Shown here: piece after piece, positions 18,293-28,260 of the stretch | Layout of the letters: each line of letters starts with the position of its first letter | Numbering within the stretch: the first letter of the stretch is position 1 | Assembly (NCBI RefSeq): GCF_002160055.1 | Contig: NZ_NFJV01000013.1 | Coordinates: 1-64,000 of the forward strand | Direction: 5' to 3' | Source: Mediterranea sp. An20 | GTDB lineage: Bacteria; Bacteroidota; Bacteroidia; Bacteroidales; Bacteroidaceae | Length of the DNA stretch: 64,000 nucleotides | Translations under genes and position numbers: made by a program | The notes under the pieces: model-generated | Told to the model about the DNA's origin: nothing | The model's input: the letters and a program-made list of their open reading frames with translations, nothing else | Database searches by the model: none

Positions 18293-19657
18293 TTATAGCT
18301 GGTCTATTTCGTCCAGATTCTTTTGGATTTCCTGGTCGCTTAGTTCGTAGTTCATAAGGTCGCCTGCCAAATATTTGTCATACGAGGCCATATCAATCAG
18401 TCCATGCCCGGAGAGGTTGAACAGAATGACTTTCTCTTCACCGGTTTCTTTGCATTTGTTGGCTTCCCGTATGGTAGCTGCGATGGCGTGGCATGATTCC
18501 GGAGCGGGTATGATGCCCTCTGCCCGTGCAAAAAGACATCCTGCTTCGAATGATTCGAGTTGCTGAATATCTACAGCTTCCATCAGTTTGTCTTTCAGCA
18601 GTTGTGATACGATGACACCTGCACCATGATAACGCAACCCGCCGGCATGTATGTTGGCAGGGGCAAAGTTGTGTCCTAAGGTGAACATAGGAAGCAAGGG
18701 AGTGTAACCGGCTTCATCTCCATAGTCATAGCGGAATTTACCGCGGGTCAGTTTGGGGCATGAAGCAGGTTCGGCAGCTATGTATCGGGTTTGTTTCCCT
18801 TCCAGGATGGTGTGACGCATAAAAGGGAAAGCGATGCCTCCGAAGTTAGAGCCTCCACCGAAGCAGGCGATTATCATGTCGGGATATTCGCCGGCCATTT
18901 CCATTTGTTTTTCTGCCTCTAAGCCGATGATGGTCTGGTGGAGTGTTACGTGGCTGAGCACGGACCCCAGGGTATATTTGCAGTTGGGAGTAGTGCGTGC
19001 CAGTTCAATGGCTTCGGAGATGGCTGTTCCCAGCGAGCCCTGGTAGTTGGGGTGGGCAGTCAGGATATCTTTACCGGCGCGGGTAGACATAGAGGGTGAC
19101 GGGGTGACTTGTGCGCCGTATGTCTGCATGATGCTACGCCGGTACGGTTTCTGTTCGTAGCTTATTTTGACCTGATATACGGCAGCTTCCAGTCCGAAAA
19201 GTCGGGCTGCATACGACAAGGCTGCTCCCCATTGTCCGGCACCGGTTTCAGTTGTTACATTGGTCACGCCTTCTTTTTTGCAATAATAGGCTTGCGGTAG
19301 GGCGGAATTCAGTTTGTGCGAGCCCATGGGACTGACACTTTCATTTTTGAAATAGATATGTGCAGGAGTTCCCAGAGCTTTTTCCAGTCCATAAGCACGA
19401 ACCAGAGGGGTACTGCGGTAATACTTGTACATATCGCGTACTTCTTCAGGTATTTCAATCCATTTATCTGTCTGGTTCAGTTCCTGCCGGCAGAGTTCTT
19501 CCGCGAAGATGGGATAAAGGTCTTCCGGCTTCAACGGCTGGTGGGTAGACGGATTGAGCGGAGGCATGGGCTTGTTTACCATGTCAGCTTGTATATTATA
19601 CCAATAGCGGGGAATGTCTTCTTCCTCCAGCATGAATCTTTTTCTTTTATCGCTCAT
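18293..19657 (-). CDS. TrpB2-type PLP-dependent tryptophan synthase beta subunit
   Basis: A 454-aa fold-type II PLP enzyme, longer than TrpB1 (~400 aa) and matching the TrpB2 group. The PLP lysine is in GSHKLNSA (Lys115). TTETGAGQWG and CFGGGSNFGG are the substrate and phosphate-binding loops. TrpB2 enzymes make tryptophan from indole and serine but usually do not pair with TrpA, and often stand outside the trp operon. That fits here: no trp gene is adjacent. It may recycle indole. The promoter box is at 19684-19691. Confidence 0.87.
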   Translation of the reverse strand: MSDKRKRFMLEEEDIPRYWYNIQADMVNKPMPPLNPSTHQPLKPEDLYPIFAEELCRQELNQTDKWIEIPEEVRDMYKYYRSTPLVRAYGLEKALGTPAHIYFKNESVSPMGSHKLNSALPQAYYCKKEGVTNVTTETGAGQWGAALSYAARLFGLEAAVYQVKISYEQKPYRRSIMQTYGAQVTPSPSMSTRAGKDILTAHPNYQGSLGTAISEAIELARTTPNCKYTLGSVLSHVTLHQTIIGLEAEKQMEMAGEYPDMIIACFGGGSNFGGIAFPFMRHTILEGKQTRYIAAEPASCPKLTRGKFRYDYGDEAGYTPLLPMFTLGHNFAPANIHAGGLRYHGAGVIVSQLLKDKLMEAVDIQQLESFEAGCLFARAEGIIPAPESCHAIAATIREANKCKETGEEKVILFNLSGHGLIDMASYDKYLAGDLMNYELSDQEIQKNLDEIDQL

Positions 19658-19683
19658 AATCTTTGTATTTAATTAGTAGTGGG

Positions 19684-19691
19684 CAAATGTA
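19684..19691 (-). promoter_or_regulatory. -7 element for trpB2
   Basis: The - strand reads TACATTTG, the same box as at the GH77 gene, 27 bp before the ATG. A standard -33 element is not seen. Confidence 0.5.
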
Positions 19692-19856
19692 AGCATTAAT
19701 TTTTTAACTTGGAAAGATTGTTTGCAAAAAGTTTCTCCTTCTTGTTCAAATCAAACAATTTGTCATTGCAGCGTTCGCTCTTCGGCATCGTATTTCTTGG
19801 ACGTTCCGGCTTTGATTACCGAACGGCAGATTTCTACCCTTTGTGGGTAAACCTCT

Positions 19857-19944
19857 TATATATGAGAAGCAAATTGCTAAGGTATAAGAAGCGGATTGCC
19901 AATATGTAAGAAGCAAACAGCCGATATGGCAGACGAAAATATTG
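19857..19944. repeat. 22-bp-period intergenic array (4 units)
   Basis: Units start at 19857, 19879, 19901 and 19923. They carry TATGAGAAGCAAATTGC, TATAAGAAGCGGATTGC and TGTAAGAAGCAAACAGC, the last unit being more degenerate. This array is the only one between divergent genes (trpB2 and the DUF4738 lipoprotein), so it cannot be explained as a terminator. Confidence 0.75.
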
Positions 19945-20099
19945 AGTCACACTATGCTGCCAGATGCCGGGAGGATATCTGCGCCATCCTGAGTAAAAGT
20001 GCTTGGGAAAGGAATGGTGGCTGGTACTTTTCTGTGTTTGAAGCTTGTATATGTCCGCTCCTTTTCGTTCCTTTGCTCCGGATTTCATAGCGATATACA

Positions 20100-20681
20100 A
20101 TGAAAGTATTGACTTTATTAAATGCAGGCGGTTTGTTGTTCGCCGCCATATTGTTTATTTCATGTTCACAGCATCAGACGGATGAGGAAGCGTCTGACGA
20201 TGCGGTTCATGTGGTAGCTAAAAATGACAGCGAAAAGAATGTGGCCGTGCGTATGCCTTTGTCTGATGTGACAACCAGTTTCCAGCTTCAGGGAAAAGAT
20301 TATGAAGCCCGTATATTCCGTTCTCCTGACGAGACTATGCCCAAAGTCAAGAACGAGCAAGGAGATGAATTCGTTGATAACAGCATTACGTTGCGTGTGA
20401 CCAGCGAGGGTAAAATCCTGTTAAACCGTTCGTTTACCAAAAGCAGTTTTGCTTCGTTGCTGAACGACCGTTTTTTGAAGTCTGCCATTTTGGAAGGTAT
20501 CGTTTATGACACGGTGGTGGATGGGAAGGCTCGTTTTGCGGCCAGTGTGAGTTATCCGGAATCCGACCTGTATGTCCCCATCCACCTGTTGGTCTCTGCC
20601 AGCGGGCAAGTGTCGATAGAAAAAGCTGAGCTTTTGGATGATTTGGGCGATGAGGCCGGAGACCGGTACGAGAAACGATAA
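20100..20681 (+). CDS. DUF4738-like lipoprotein
   Basis: A 193-aa protein with a lipoprotein signal (LLFAAILFISC, Cys at ~22). The mature part is acidic and mostly beta-strand by composition. I believe it belongs to the Bacteroidota DUF4738 family, but that is memory of the family and not a search. It ends 48 bp before a response-regulator gene on the same strand, so it is likely part of the same operon and may be the envelope-side input or output of that two-component system. Confidence 0.65.
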   Translation: MKVLTLLNAGGLLFAAILFISCSQHQTDEEASDDAVHVVAKNDSEKNVAVRMPLSDVTTSFQLQGKDYEARIFRSPDETMPKVKNEQGDEFVDNSITLRVTSEGKILLNRSFTKSSFASLLNDRFLKSAILEGIVYDTVVDGKARFAASVSYPESDLYVPIHLLVSASGQVSIEKAELLDDLGDEAGDRYEKR

Positions 20682-20729
20682 ATAGCTGATTCCAATATTT
20701 TTCCAGTTTTATCCGTTTACTTTGCAGCC

Positions 20730-21407
20730 ATGAAGATATTAGTAGTAGAAGATGAGCAGGATTTGCGTGAAACCATCCGCACCTCTCTCCAAAAGGAAAA
20801 GTTTACTGTTGAAACCGCATCCGATTTTTTTTCGGCGCTGGACAAAATCAACGATTATGACTATGACTGCATCTTGCTGGACATTATGTTGCCGGGAGGA
20901 AGCGGGCTGGATTTGTTGCGCGAACTGAAACGTCTGCGTCGCAATGACAGCGTGCTTATCATTTCTGCCAAAGACTCGCTGGACGACAAAGTGGACGGCC
21001 TGGAACTGGGAGCCGATGATTATCTGACAAAACCTTTCCACTTGGCCGAATTGAATGCCCGGGTAAAATCATTGATAAGACGTCGGGTAGCCCAGGGAGA
21101 CCTGACTGTGTCGTTGGGCAACCTGACGCTGGATCCGGACAAGCACCTGGTGCAGGTAGAGGGGGCTCCCTTGCAATTGAACCGTAAGGAATATGACCTG
21201 CTCTATTATTTTGTAGTCAATCCTAATCGCGTCATCAATAAGATGAGCCTGGCAGAATCTGTATGGGGAGATAATATTGACCAGGCCGATTCTCTGGACT
21301 TTATTTATTCTCAGGTAAAGAATCTACGTAAGAAACTGAAGCTGGCCGGAGCTACCGTAGAGCTGAAAGCGGTTTACGGATTTGGTTACAAATTGTCTGA
21401 AGTATGA
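20730..21407 (+). CDS. OmpR-family response regulator
   Basis: 225 aa. The receiver domain spans residues 1-~118, with the acidic pair E7/D8, the phosphoacceptor Asp51 (ILLDIMLPG) and Lys101 (YLTKPF). A winged-helix output domain follows (LNRKEYDLLYYFVVNPNRVI, then YGFGYKL). It would bind DNA as a phosphorylated dimer. The stop overlaps the start of the histidine kinase by 4 bp (ATGA), so the two are translationally coupled. Confidence 0.92.
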   Translation: MKILVVEDEQDLRETIRTSLQKEKFTVETASDFFSALDKINDYDYDCILLDIMLPGGSGLDLLRELKRLRRNDSVLIISAKDSLDDKVDGLELGADDYLTKPFHLAELNARVKSLIRRRVAQGDLTVSLGNLTLDPDKHLVQVEGAPLQLNRKEYDLLYYFVVNPNRVINKMSLAESVWGDNIDQADSLDFIYSQVKNLRKKLKLAGATVELKAVYGFGYKLSEV

Positions 21408-22678
21408 GACTCCTGCATTATACCTATCGCAAGCTGTCCATATTGCTCTTTCTGCTGATGGCAGGGTGGGGGGTCTTGTTCTATTATGCCATAGTGGAAG
21501 AAGTGGTGGATGAGACAGACGACACGCTGGAGAATTATGCCTATCTGCTGATAAAAGAAGTGTTGCGCGATCCTTCTCTGTTGAATACGAAGGGCAACCT
21601 GATGTCTGTGTATAGTTTCCGCCCCATTAGCGAAGCTGAGGCGTTGGATTACCGGGAAGTGTTTTATGATTCGTCTATTTATGTGGAGATAGAAGACGAG
21701 TATGAACCGGTGCGCGCCATGAAGACAGTTTTTCGTATGGCAGACGGCCAGTTTTATGAGTTGACACTGATGATTTCTACGATGGAGCGTGACGATTTGC
21801 GCATTGCCATGCTTTGGTATCTGAGCGGTCTTTTTATTTTGCTTGTGGTATGTACTTCCATCGGTATCCGGTGGGTGCTGAAAGGAGTTTTCCGTCCTTT
21901 GCACAAGCTATTGAATTGGATTCGGCACATCCAGCCGGGCAAGGCAGTACCTCCATTGGACAATCCGACACAGATACGTGAATTCCGCCAGTTGAGCGAT
22001 GCGGCCGTAAGTATGGCAGGAAGGAGCTACAAGGCATACGAAGAGCAAAAACAGTTTATAGAAAATGCTTCGCATGAACTGCAGACCCCCTTGGCTATTG
22101 TCCGGGGAAAGGTGGAGCTTCTGGCTGAGAGCGAAACGATGACCGAACAGCAGATGAAAGAACTGGATGCTATCTATGCCACGTTGAACCGGGCCGTGAA
22201 ATTAAACCGTTCATTGCTGCTCCTTTCCCGCATCGAAAACGGTCAGTTTACAGAAATGGAAGATGTGTCGGTAGATGATATTCTGGATGGAATCCTGCCG
22301 GATTTGATGGACATATATGAGCACAAACAAGTGCGTCTGTCGCGTCAGCGGGGGGAGGCTCCTTTTATAATCCACTGCAATCATTCTTTGGCGCAGATTA
22401 TGCTTTCCAATCTGGTGAAAAACTCCCTGCTGCATAACGTAGAGAAAGGCGAACTGCAGATTATTACTACGCCGGATTCTTTGCAGATTAAAAACTCAGG
22501 GGATGCTCCTTTAGATGGTGGGAAACTGTTTCAGCGTTTTTATCATCCGGTGAAAGGAAAGAAAGACTCCAACGGGCTGGGGCTTGCTATCGCCCAGACT
22601 ATTGCCCGATCCGTATCTTTGGATTTGAGTTATCGGTGGGAAGAAGGGATGCATTGCTTCTGTTTGGTTAAAAAATAA
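21404..22678 (+). CDS. Sensor histidine kinase
   Basis: 424 aa. TM1 lies at ~10-30, a periplasmic sensor loop at ~31-138, and TM2 at ~139-158, with a HAMP-like linker. The H-box FIENASHELQTPL has the phospho-His at ~224, the N-box is LSNLVKNSLLHN, and the G-box is NGLGLAIA. It phosphorylates the regulator encoded just upstream. The HATPase part is compact, which is common in Bacteroidota. The signal is unknown; the PepSY-like protein 98 bp downstream and the lipoprotein upstream are candidates for sensing the same envelope condition. Confidence 0.92.
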   Translation: MRLLHYTYRKLSILLFLLMAGWGVLFYYAIVEEVVDETDDTLENYAYLLIKEVLRDPSLLNTKGNLMSVYSFRPISEAEALDYREVFYDSSIYVEIEDEYEPVRAMKTVFRMADGQFYELTLMISTMERDDLRIAMLWYLSGLFILLVVCTSIGIRWVLKGVFRPLHKLLNWIRHIQPGKAVPPLDNPTQIREFRQLSDAAVSMAGRSYKAYEEQKQFIENASHELQTPLAIVRGKVELLAESETMTEQQMKELDAIYATLNRAVKLNRSLLLLSRIENGQFTEMEDVSVDDILDGILPDLMDIYEHKQVRLSRQRGEAPFIIHCNHSLAQIMLSNLVKNSLLHNVEKGELQIITTPDSLQIKNSGDAPLDGGKLFQRFYHPVKGKKDSNGLGLAIAQTIARSVSLDLSYRWEEGMHCFCLVKK

Positions 22679-22775
22679 AAAATATAGTCCGGAAATAGGC
22701 AAATCCAAAAAGCTTCCAAATTTGATGCGGTTCTTTGTGCCGGATATAAATTAAACACTTAAACAAGGAAAAAGT

Positions 22776-23216
22776 ATGAAAAAGATTTTGTCTGTCTTGT
22801 TGCTGATGGTTATGTTTGTCCCCTATACTTTAGCAGGAGATATCATCACACACGATGCAAAAAAGTTGCCGGCTGCTGCACGCACTTTTATCAGCACTTA
22901 TTTTGTAGAAGCCCAGATTTCGCATATTAAGATTGAAAGTGAACTGTTTCAAACCAAGAAGTACGAAGTGCTTCTGACCGACCGCACAGAAATAGACTTT
23001 AATGGCGACGGCGAGTGGCTGGAAATAGATTGTGACAACGCCGCTGTCCCCCAAGAAGTAATCCCTTCGTATGTGGCAGAGTATGTAAAAACAAACTATC
23101 CCGGCGCTTTTGTTACTAAAATCGAACGCAAACGCCGGGAAGTTGAAGTAGATTTGAACAACGATTGGTCTTTGACCTTTAATCAGAAAGGGGAGATTAT
23201 CGACATAGATGACTGA
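22776..23216 (+). CDS. Exported PepSY-like protein
   Basis: 146 aa with a cleavable signal peptide (MKKILSVLLLMVMFVPYTLAG). Two repeats of the PepSY-like (DUF2874/PF11396) fold follow: ~28-90 (LPAAARTFISTYFVEAQI, DFNGDGEWLEIDC) and ~95-146 (YVAEYVKTNYPGAFV, DLNNDWSLTFNQKGE). Such periplasmic proteins often accompany two-component systems in Bacteroidota. It ends only 3 bp from the convergent serine dehydratase stop codon, with no terminator space between the two. Confidence 0.85.
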   Translation: MKKILSVLLLMVMFVPYTLAGDIITHDAKKLPAAARTFISTYFVEAQISHIKIESELFQTKKYEVLLTDRTEIDFNGDGEWLEIDCDNAAVPQEVIPSYVAEYVKTNYPGAFVTKIERKRREVEVDLNNDWSLTFNQKGEIIDIDD

Positions 23217-23219
23217 CCT

Positions 23220-24431
23220 TTACATCGGGTGGTAATCTTTGGCAAGGCCTCCTTCTCCAGTCTCCTTATAGAGCGAAGGCAGGTCGTTGCCTGTTTCTTT
23301 CATAACTTCGATGACTTTGTCGAAAGACACACGGTGCATGCCATCGGTGAAAGATGCATAGAGGTTGGCATCAAGGGCACGTGCGGCAGCATAGGCATTG
23401 CGTTCGATACAAGGAATCTGCACCAAACCGCATACGGGGTCGCATGTCATGCCCAGGTGATGTTCCAATCCCATTTCGGCAGCGTATTCTATTTGTGAAG
23501 GCGTGCCTCCGAACAGTTGGTTGGCAGCGGCTGAAGCCATAGAACAGGCAACACCTACTTCGGCTTGGCATCCGGCTTCGGCGCCCGATATGGAAGCGTT
23601 GGTCTTTACAATATTGCCGATAAGCCCTGATGTGGCCAAGGCCCGCAAAATACGCGTGTCGCTAAAGTCACGACTTTTGGCCAAATGGTAAAGTACGGCG
23701 GGCATTACTCCACACGAACCGCAGGTTGGAGCTGTAACTATGACCCCGCCCGATGCATTTTCTTCGCTGACTGCCAATGCATAGGAGAAGACCAAGCCGC
23801 GCGATTGCAGGGATTGTTTGTAGCCGCAGGCCTTGATATAGTACATGGAGGCCTTGCGCCGCAGGTTAAGTGGACCGGGTAAAACACCTTCGGCATCCAA
23901 GCCACGTTTCACGGCTTCTTGCATGGTCTTCCATACTTCATACAGATAATCCCAGATGTCGCTGTCCTCACATTCTTTCACATATTCCCAATAGTTTTTG
24001 CCGGTCCGTTCGCACCATTGCAGGATTTCTGTCATGTGCTTCATTTCATATACTTCCGGAGTGTTGATAGAGTTTTCTCCATCGTGTTCTTCGGCCAAGG
24101 CACCTCCACCTATGCTGAAAACAGTCCACGAGTCAGTGGGTTGGTTGTCTTTGTTCAGCGACTCGAATTTCATGCCGTTGGGATGGAATGAAAGGAAGAT
24201 TTTCGGTTCCCAAATGATTTCCACCGGGGCAACGGGTTGCAGAGTCTCGATGATGGCGGTGTTTGTCATGTGTCCTTTGCCAGTGGCAGCCAGGCTTCCG
24301 TAGAGGGTAACGCGAAACGAAGCGGCTTCCGGATGGCGTCCCAGAAAGATTTGTGCGGCTTTGCGCGGGCCCATCGTATGACTGCTGGATGGGCCGGTAC
24401 CGATGCGGTAGATTTCTTTGATTGACTTCAT
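23220..24431 (-). CDS. sdaA: L-serine ammonia-lyase, single-chain iron-sulfur type
   Basis: 403 aa. It deaminates L-serine to pyruvate using an oxygen-sensitive 4Fe-4S cluster. The N-terminal beta domain opens with IGTGPSSSHTMGP. The C-terminal alpha domain has the cluster cysteines in PTCGSCGVMP, CSMASAAANQLFGG and MTCDPVCGLVQIPC. Both domains are on one chain, as in E. coli SdaA (454 aa) and unlike the split Bacillus form. It is monocistronic. Confidence 0.93.
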   Translation of the reverse strand: MKSIKEIYRIGTGPSSSHTMGPRKAAQIFLGRHPEAASFRVTLYGSLAATGKGHMTNTAIIETLQPVAPVEIIWEPKIFLSFHPNGMKFESLNKDNQPTDSWTVFSIGGGALAEEHDGENSINTPEVYEMKHMTEILQWCERTGKNYWEYVKECEDSDIWDYLYEVWKTMQEAVKRGLDAEGVLPGPLNLRRKASMYYIKACGYKQSLQSRGLVFSYALAVSEENASGGVIVTAPTCGSCGVMPAVLYHLAKSRDFSDTRILRALATSGLIGNIVKTNASISGAEAGCQAEVGVACSMASAAANQLFGGTPSQIEYAAEMGLEHHLGMTCDPVCGLVQIPCIERNAYAAARALDANLYASFTDGMHRVSFDKVIEVMKETGNDLPSLYKETGEGGLAKDYHPM

Positions 24432-24590
24432 GGTTGTAAGATGTTTATAAAGTATTTCTAATTATATATTTTCCTCTGATTTTAATAGTTAATCGTTTGT
24501 CAGCGGTAATCATCCAGGTATAACTTTTGTGGCTGATGGGGAAGAACTGTAAAATGTATGGGCTGTTCTTGACATATTATTTCCAGTTTC

Positions 24591-27110
24591 CTATTGTAAG
24601 TTTACCACGGTGATACCTGCTCCTCCGAATTGCACATGTTCGTCGGCAAAGTTGCGTACGCCAGGTACTGTCTGTAGGTATTGGCGGATAAGTGTACGCA
24701 AGATGCCAGTGCCGGTGCCGTGCAGGATGCGTACGCGAGGTACTCCCACCAAGATGGCATCGTCGATAAAGTAAGTGACGGCTTGAAGAGCCTCATCCCC
24801 TCTCATTCCACGCACATCGATGTCTTGTTTGAAGTGCAATTTCTTTTCATGCATGCTGTCTTGCGTTTGCGTGCTGATAAAGGTGCTTTTAGTAGATAGC
24901 TCATTTTGTTTGGGCAAGGCATTGGTCGGTTCCAGACGGTCGATATGCACGGTGGTTTTCAAATTCCCGAATGCTACGGTAACGTTTTTCCCGTTTATTT
25001 CCAACACTTCTCCTGCTACCGTTTGTCCTTTCATTTTGACGACGCTTCCTGGTACGATGCCTGCACGCCGTTTAGCCTCTTCTTGTGCTTTCCTTTGCGC
25101 TACCTCTGCTTCGGAAAGAACAGGACTTTTCTTCGACTTCTTGCGATTTTGTTTTTCGCGCAGTTTTTCCATCTTGCGGGCTATTCTTTCTTCTTCCTCA
25201 CGGTTACCTGTTTCTTCGATGGATTGGCGGAAGTCTGTTAATTCCTGGCGTGCCTGACGGGTTCTTTCTTTTTCTGCTTGTGCTTCTTTGATGCTACGTA
25301 TAGTATTCTCGATACGCGCGTTGGCCTCTTGCAGCAGATGATCGGCTTCTTCTTTAGCCTTTCGTATGATTTCCTTGCGCGATGCTTGCAAGTCCTCCAT
25401 TTCCTTTTGATAGCGGGCAATGGTTTCTTCCATTTGTTTTTCGCGTTGGCGGATAGATTGCCTCTTGTTTTCCCAGTATCGCTTGTCGCGTACGATGTCT
25501 TGCAGATATTTGTCTGCATTAATGTATTCGCTGCCCACTATTTGTGAGGCATCGGCAATAACCTCTTCGGGCAATCCTATCTTGCGTGCAATCTCAACGG
25601 CAAAAGAACTTCCGGGGTTTCCTATCTGTAGCTGAAAGAGAGCTTGCATTTGGTGTCGGTCGTAAAGCATGGCTCCGTTTATCACTCCCTCATGATCTTC
25701 GGCAAAATGTTTCAGGTTTTGATAGTGTGTGGTGATGACGCCAAACGCTCCTTTTTGGTTGAATCGTTTCAGTACAGCTTCTGCAATGGCCCCGCCAATC
25801 TGTGGTTCCGTACCTCCACCAAACTCGTCTATCAATATCAAGCTCCGTTCGTTGCAATGCTTCATCATTATCTTCATGTTGGTCAAGTGTGAGGAGTAGG
25901 TACTGAGGTCGTCTTCGATAGATTGTTCATCGCCGATGTCGATAAAGATGCTATCAAATATGCCGGCATGGCTGCTTTCATGCACAGGTATGAGCAATCC
26001 GCATTGAAGCATGTATTGCAATAAGCCTACAGTTTTCAGGCAAACTGATTTGCCCCCGGCATTAGGTCCGGAAATGATGAGGATACGCTGTTGCCCGTTC
26101 AGTGTAATGTCTAACGGAACAACCTTTTTTCCATGTTTAGCCAATGACATTTGCAGGAGTGGATGAATGGCTGTTGCCCAATCTATAACCTGTTTATCTG
26201 CCAAATCGGGCTTTAATGCGTGTGTCTCTTCTGCAAAGAGTGCTTTTGCCCGGATGAAATCTATTTCAGCCAGAAATTCATAAGAAAGGAGAATATCTGG
26301 AATAGAAGGCCTCAACTCATCAGAGAAAACCGTGAGTATACGTATGATTTCCCTTCGTTCATCGCTTTCCAGTTCGCGGATGCGGTTATTGGCTTCCACA
26401 ACCTCGGCGGGTTCGATGAATACGGTTTTTCCGCTGGCAGATTCATCATGGACAATTCCTTTGATTTTTCGTTTTAGAGCCGGCGCAACAGGGATTACCA
26501 GTCTTCCGTCACGCATAGCAGGTGTAGCATCTTTATCAACCACACCTTCTGATTGGGCATTGCGTAAGATGCTATTGAGTGTTCTTGAGATACTTCCCAT
26601 TGTGCTGCTCAGTTCGCGTCGGATGCGTGCCAACTCGGGCGAAGCATTGTCTTTTATCTTGCCATAAGGAGAAAGTATATTGTTGATGCGTGTAATAAGC
26701 TGCGGAAAGGTCAGAATATCCTCTGCCAGTCGTCGTAAAGCAGGGTAAGGATTGCTCGAATCTTGTTCCTCATCTTCTTTCAGAAGAAAACGTACAATGT
26801 CTCGGATAGTTTCCAAGGAGCGGCGTAAATCGAACAATTCCTGTTCGTCTAAATACATACCTTCTATTCTGATTCTTTTTATCGAAGGTCGTACATCAAA
26901 AAAATATTGTGCCGGGAAGTTGTCCGCTTCTTGCAAGATACGTACGAACTCCTCTGTCTGCTCCAAGCGTTCTTCTATCTCCTGAAATTGGTTAGAGAAA
27001 GCCATATCGGTTACTCTTTCTTCACCGAGTGTACTGAGGCATTTTTCCTTCAGTATCAGTCTGATTTGTTCAAAGCCTATTTTAGGCTCAAAGTTATGTG
27101 GGTATATCAT
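24591..27110 (-). CDS. mutS2: MutS2 ATPase with C-terminal Smr domain
   Basis: 839 aa. A MutS-like core lacking the mismatch-recognition domain. Walker A is GPNAGGKS (~346-353), Walker B is [13 protein letters not shown] long charged coiled coil lies at ~510-630 ([20 protein letters not shown]). A KOW-like patch ([21 protein letters not shown]) and a C-terminal Smr domain ([10 protein letters not shown], then [11 protein letters not shown]) follow. MutS2 proteins suppress homologous recombination and, as shown in other bacteria, act on collided ribosomes. The start at 27110 has a good -7 box just upstream. Confidence 0.95.
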   Translation of the reverse strand: MIYPHNFEPKIGFEQIRLILKEKCLSTLGEERVTDMAFSNQFQEIEERLEQTEEFVRILQEADNFPAQYFFDVRPSIKRIRIEGMYLDEQELFDLRRSLETIRDIVRFLLKEDEEQDSSNPYPALRRLAEDILTFPQLITRINNILSPYGKIKDNASPELARIRRELSSTMGSISRTLNSILRNAQSEGVVDKDATPAMRDGRLVIPVAPALKRKIKGIVHDESASGKTVFIEPAEVVEANNRIRELESDERREIIRILTVFSDELRPSIPDILLSYEFLAEIDFIRAKALFAEETHALKPDLADKQVIDWATAIHPLLQMSLAKHGKKVVPLDITLNGQQRILIISGPNAGGKSVCLKTVGLLQYMLQCGLLIPVHESSHAGIFDSIFIDIGDEQSIEDDLSTYSSHLTNMKIMMKHCNERSLILIDEFGGGTEPQIGGAIAEAVLKRFNQKGAFGVITTHYQNLKHFAEDHEGVINGAMLYDRHQMQALFQLQIGNPGSSFAVEIARKIGLPEEVIADASQIVGSEYINADKYLQDIVRDKRYWENKRQSIRQREKQMEETIARYQKEMEDLQASRKEIIRKAKEEADHLLQEANARIENTIRSIKEAQAEKERTRQARQELTDFRQSIEETGNREEEERIARKMEKLREKQNRKKSKKSPVLSEAEVAQRKAQEEAKRRAGIVPGSVVKMKGQTVAGEVLEINGKNVTVAFGNLKTTVHIDRLEPTNALPKQNELSTKSTFISTQTQDSMHEKKLHFKQDIDVRGMRGDEALQAVTYFIDDAILVGVPRVRILHGTGTGILRTLIRQYLQTVPGVRNFADEHVQFGGAGITVVNLQ

Positions 27111-27115
27111 GGGTG

Positions 27116-27123
27116 CAAAAATA
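27116..27123 (-). promoter_or_regulatory. -7 element for mutS2
   Basis: The - strand reads TATTTTTG. It lies only 6 bp from the ATG at 27110, so the transcript would be nearly leaderless if this box is used. Confidence 0.4.
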
Positions 27124-27153
27124 CAATTATTTCAGGAAAAACTAAGCAATAAT

Positions 27154-27184
27154 TTTGCAGAATTAAAAAGAAGTTGTACCTTTG
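27154..27184 (+). promoter_or_regulatory. Promoter of tRNA-Ser
   Basis: TTTG (27154-27157), 19 bases, TACCTTTG (27177-27184): a full match to the Bacteroides promoter. The tRNA begins at 27222. The 10-mer GTACCTTTGC (27176-27185) also matches the CTnDOT-type integration core GTANNTTTGC. Confidence 0.85.
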
Positions 27185-27221
27185 CAGCGCTTTTAAGGAG
27201 TACAACTCTTTTGGAGACAAA

Positions 27222-27306
27222 GGAGAGATGGTAGAGTGGTCGATTACAGCGGTCTTGAAAACCGCCGTACCGAGAGGTACCGGGGGTTCGAATCCCTCTC
27301 TCTCCG
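27222..27306 (+). tRNA. tRNA-Ser (anticodon TGA)
   Basis: The acceptor stem pairs GGAGAGA (27222-27228) with TCTCTCC (27299-27305), with G as discriminator. The anticodon stem-loop is GCGGTCTTGAAAACCGC with TGA. A long class II variable arm (GTACCGAGAGGTAC) and the T-loop GGTTCGAATCC are present. The long variable arm and the anticodon both indicate serine. CCA is not encoded. I found no repeat of its 3' end downstream in the window. Confidence 0.96.
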
Positions 27307-27404
27307 CAATAAACGCTGGAAATCAGCAAATTGAAAAATAAACGCCCGATTTTACATCCGAGAATGTAAAGTCGGGTGTTTTATTATTTCCCCAATTCCT
27401 AAAA

Positions 27405-27959
27405 TCAGCCCTTGGTGCATGACCGTTGAATCTGAGATTCGAAAAGCTCCATTTCTATGCAATTCCAAATCTCACCGAGGCAAGTGTAGCTTTCTGTCTT
27501 TTCTCTTTGAACTTGCTTGAATCCCACGGCTTCATAACAATGTATTGCAGATGGATTATTTTCAAATACACCAAGCGATACTTTAGTTGCGCCTAATTCT
27601 TTGTGGGCATAATCAATAGCCATACCGACAAGCTTTTTGCCCAGACCGAGACCTCGCTTTTCATCATCAACTATTACGAATCCAAGTCGCCATTCTGAAT
27701 TTTCAGGGGTTGGCTTTCTGAGTGTTATATAACCAATGACTTCCGCAGCATCAACCATAGTAAGAGCAATTGATGAATGTCCGTCTATGTATTTGTCATG
27801 ATGTGAGTTAATATCATCTGCCGTGACAGGGTAACGCGAATACCTGTCGGCACACCATTGACGCATTTGATACTCGTTTTTCAGCCATCCGGCAATAATA
27901 TTTGCATCAGCCGGATGGAATTCTCTCAATCGTAAAAGAATATCGTTGCTCATATTCAT
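27405..27959 (-). CDS. GNAT-family N-acetyltransferase
   Basis: 184 aa with the GNAT acetyl-CoA loop RGLGLGKKLV (~117-126), strand ATKVSLGVFENNPSA and the ending CYEAVGFKQV, in the RimJ/AAC(6')-like layout. The substrate is unknown. It faces tRNA-Ser and opens the accessory patch, whose AT-rich sequence and mixed gene content differ from the flanking core genes. ATG 27953 is an alternative start. Confidence 0.8.
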   Translation of the reverse strand: MNMSNDILLRLREFHPADANIIAGWLKNEYQMRQWCADRYSRYPVTADDINSHHDKYIDGHSSIALTMVDAAEVIGYITLRKPTPENSEWRLGFVIVDDEKRGLGLGKKLVGMAIDYAHKELGATKVSLGVFENNPSAIHCYEAVGFKQVQREKTESYTCLGEIWNCIEMELFESQIQRSCTKG

Positions 27960-28030
27960 TGTTTGTTTTGCTCCTCAGCCCAACAGAGCGGATTATTAAA
28001 TGCAGAAGCGTGGACTGCAACGCCGCGTTT

Positions 28031-28151
28031 TAGTTTGTAGGTCGTAGGAAACCTTTGATGCAGATGTGACAATAGTAGCTCACGCTATATGCATGAGAAC
28101 CACTATGCTATCTCTTGCATCGGTTTCTGAATTTCCTACATTCACAAACTA
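28031..28151. repeat. Imperfect 121-bp inverted repeat
   Basis: TAGTTTGT...GTAGGAAA (from 28031) pairs with TTTCCTAC...ACAAACTA (to 28151). Inner arms CCTTTGATGCA and TGCATCGGTTT add to the stem. The size and shape suggest a MITE-like element or a structured RNA. It fills most of the 27960-28260 gap. Confidence 0.5.
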
Positions 28152-28260
28152 CAAGATGAGCATAACGCTTCTTTTTTCTTATGTCTTGGGAAGAGTTGCC
28201 TCTATCCGAATGTAAAATTAGTTATTTTATTGATGTTTTGGCATAATATAGACGGATTTG

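Noticed and set aside
27222..27306. tRNA-Ser as an integration site for the accessory patch
   Set aside because: No copy of the tRNA 3' end is found downstream in the window, and no tRNA-type integrase gene is present.
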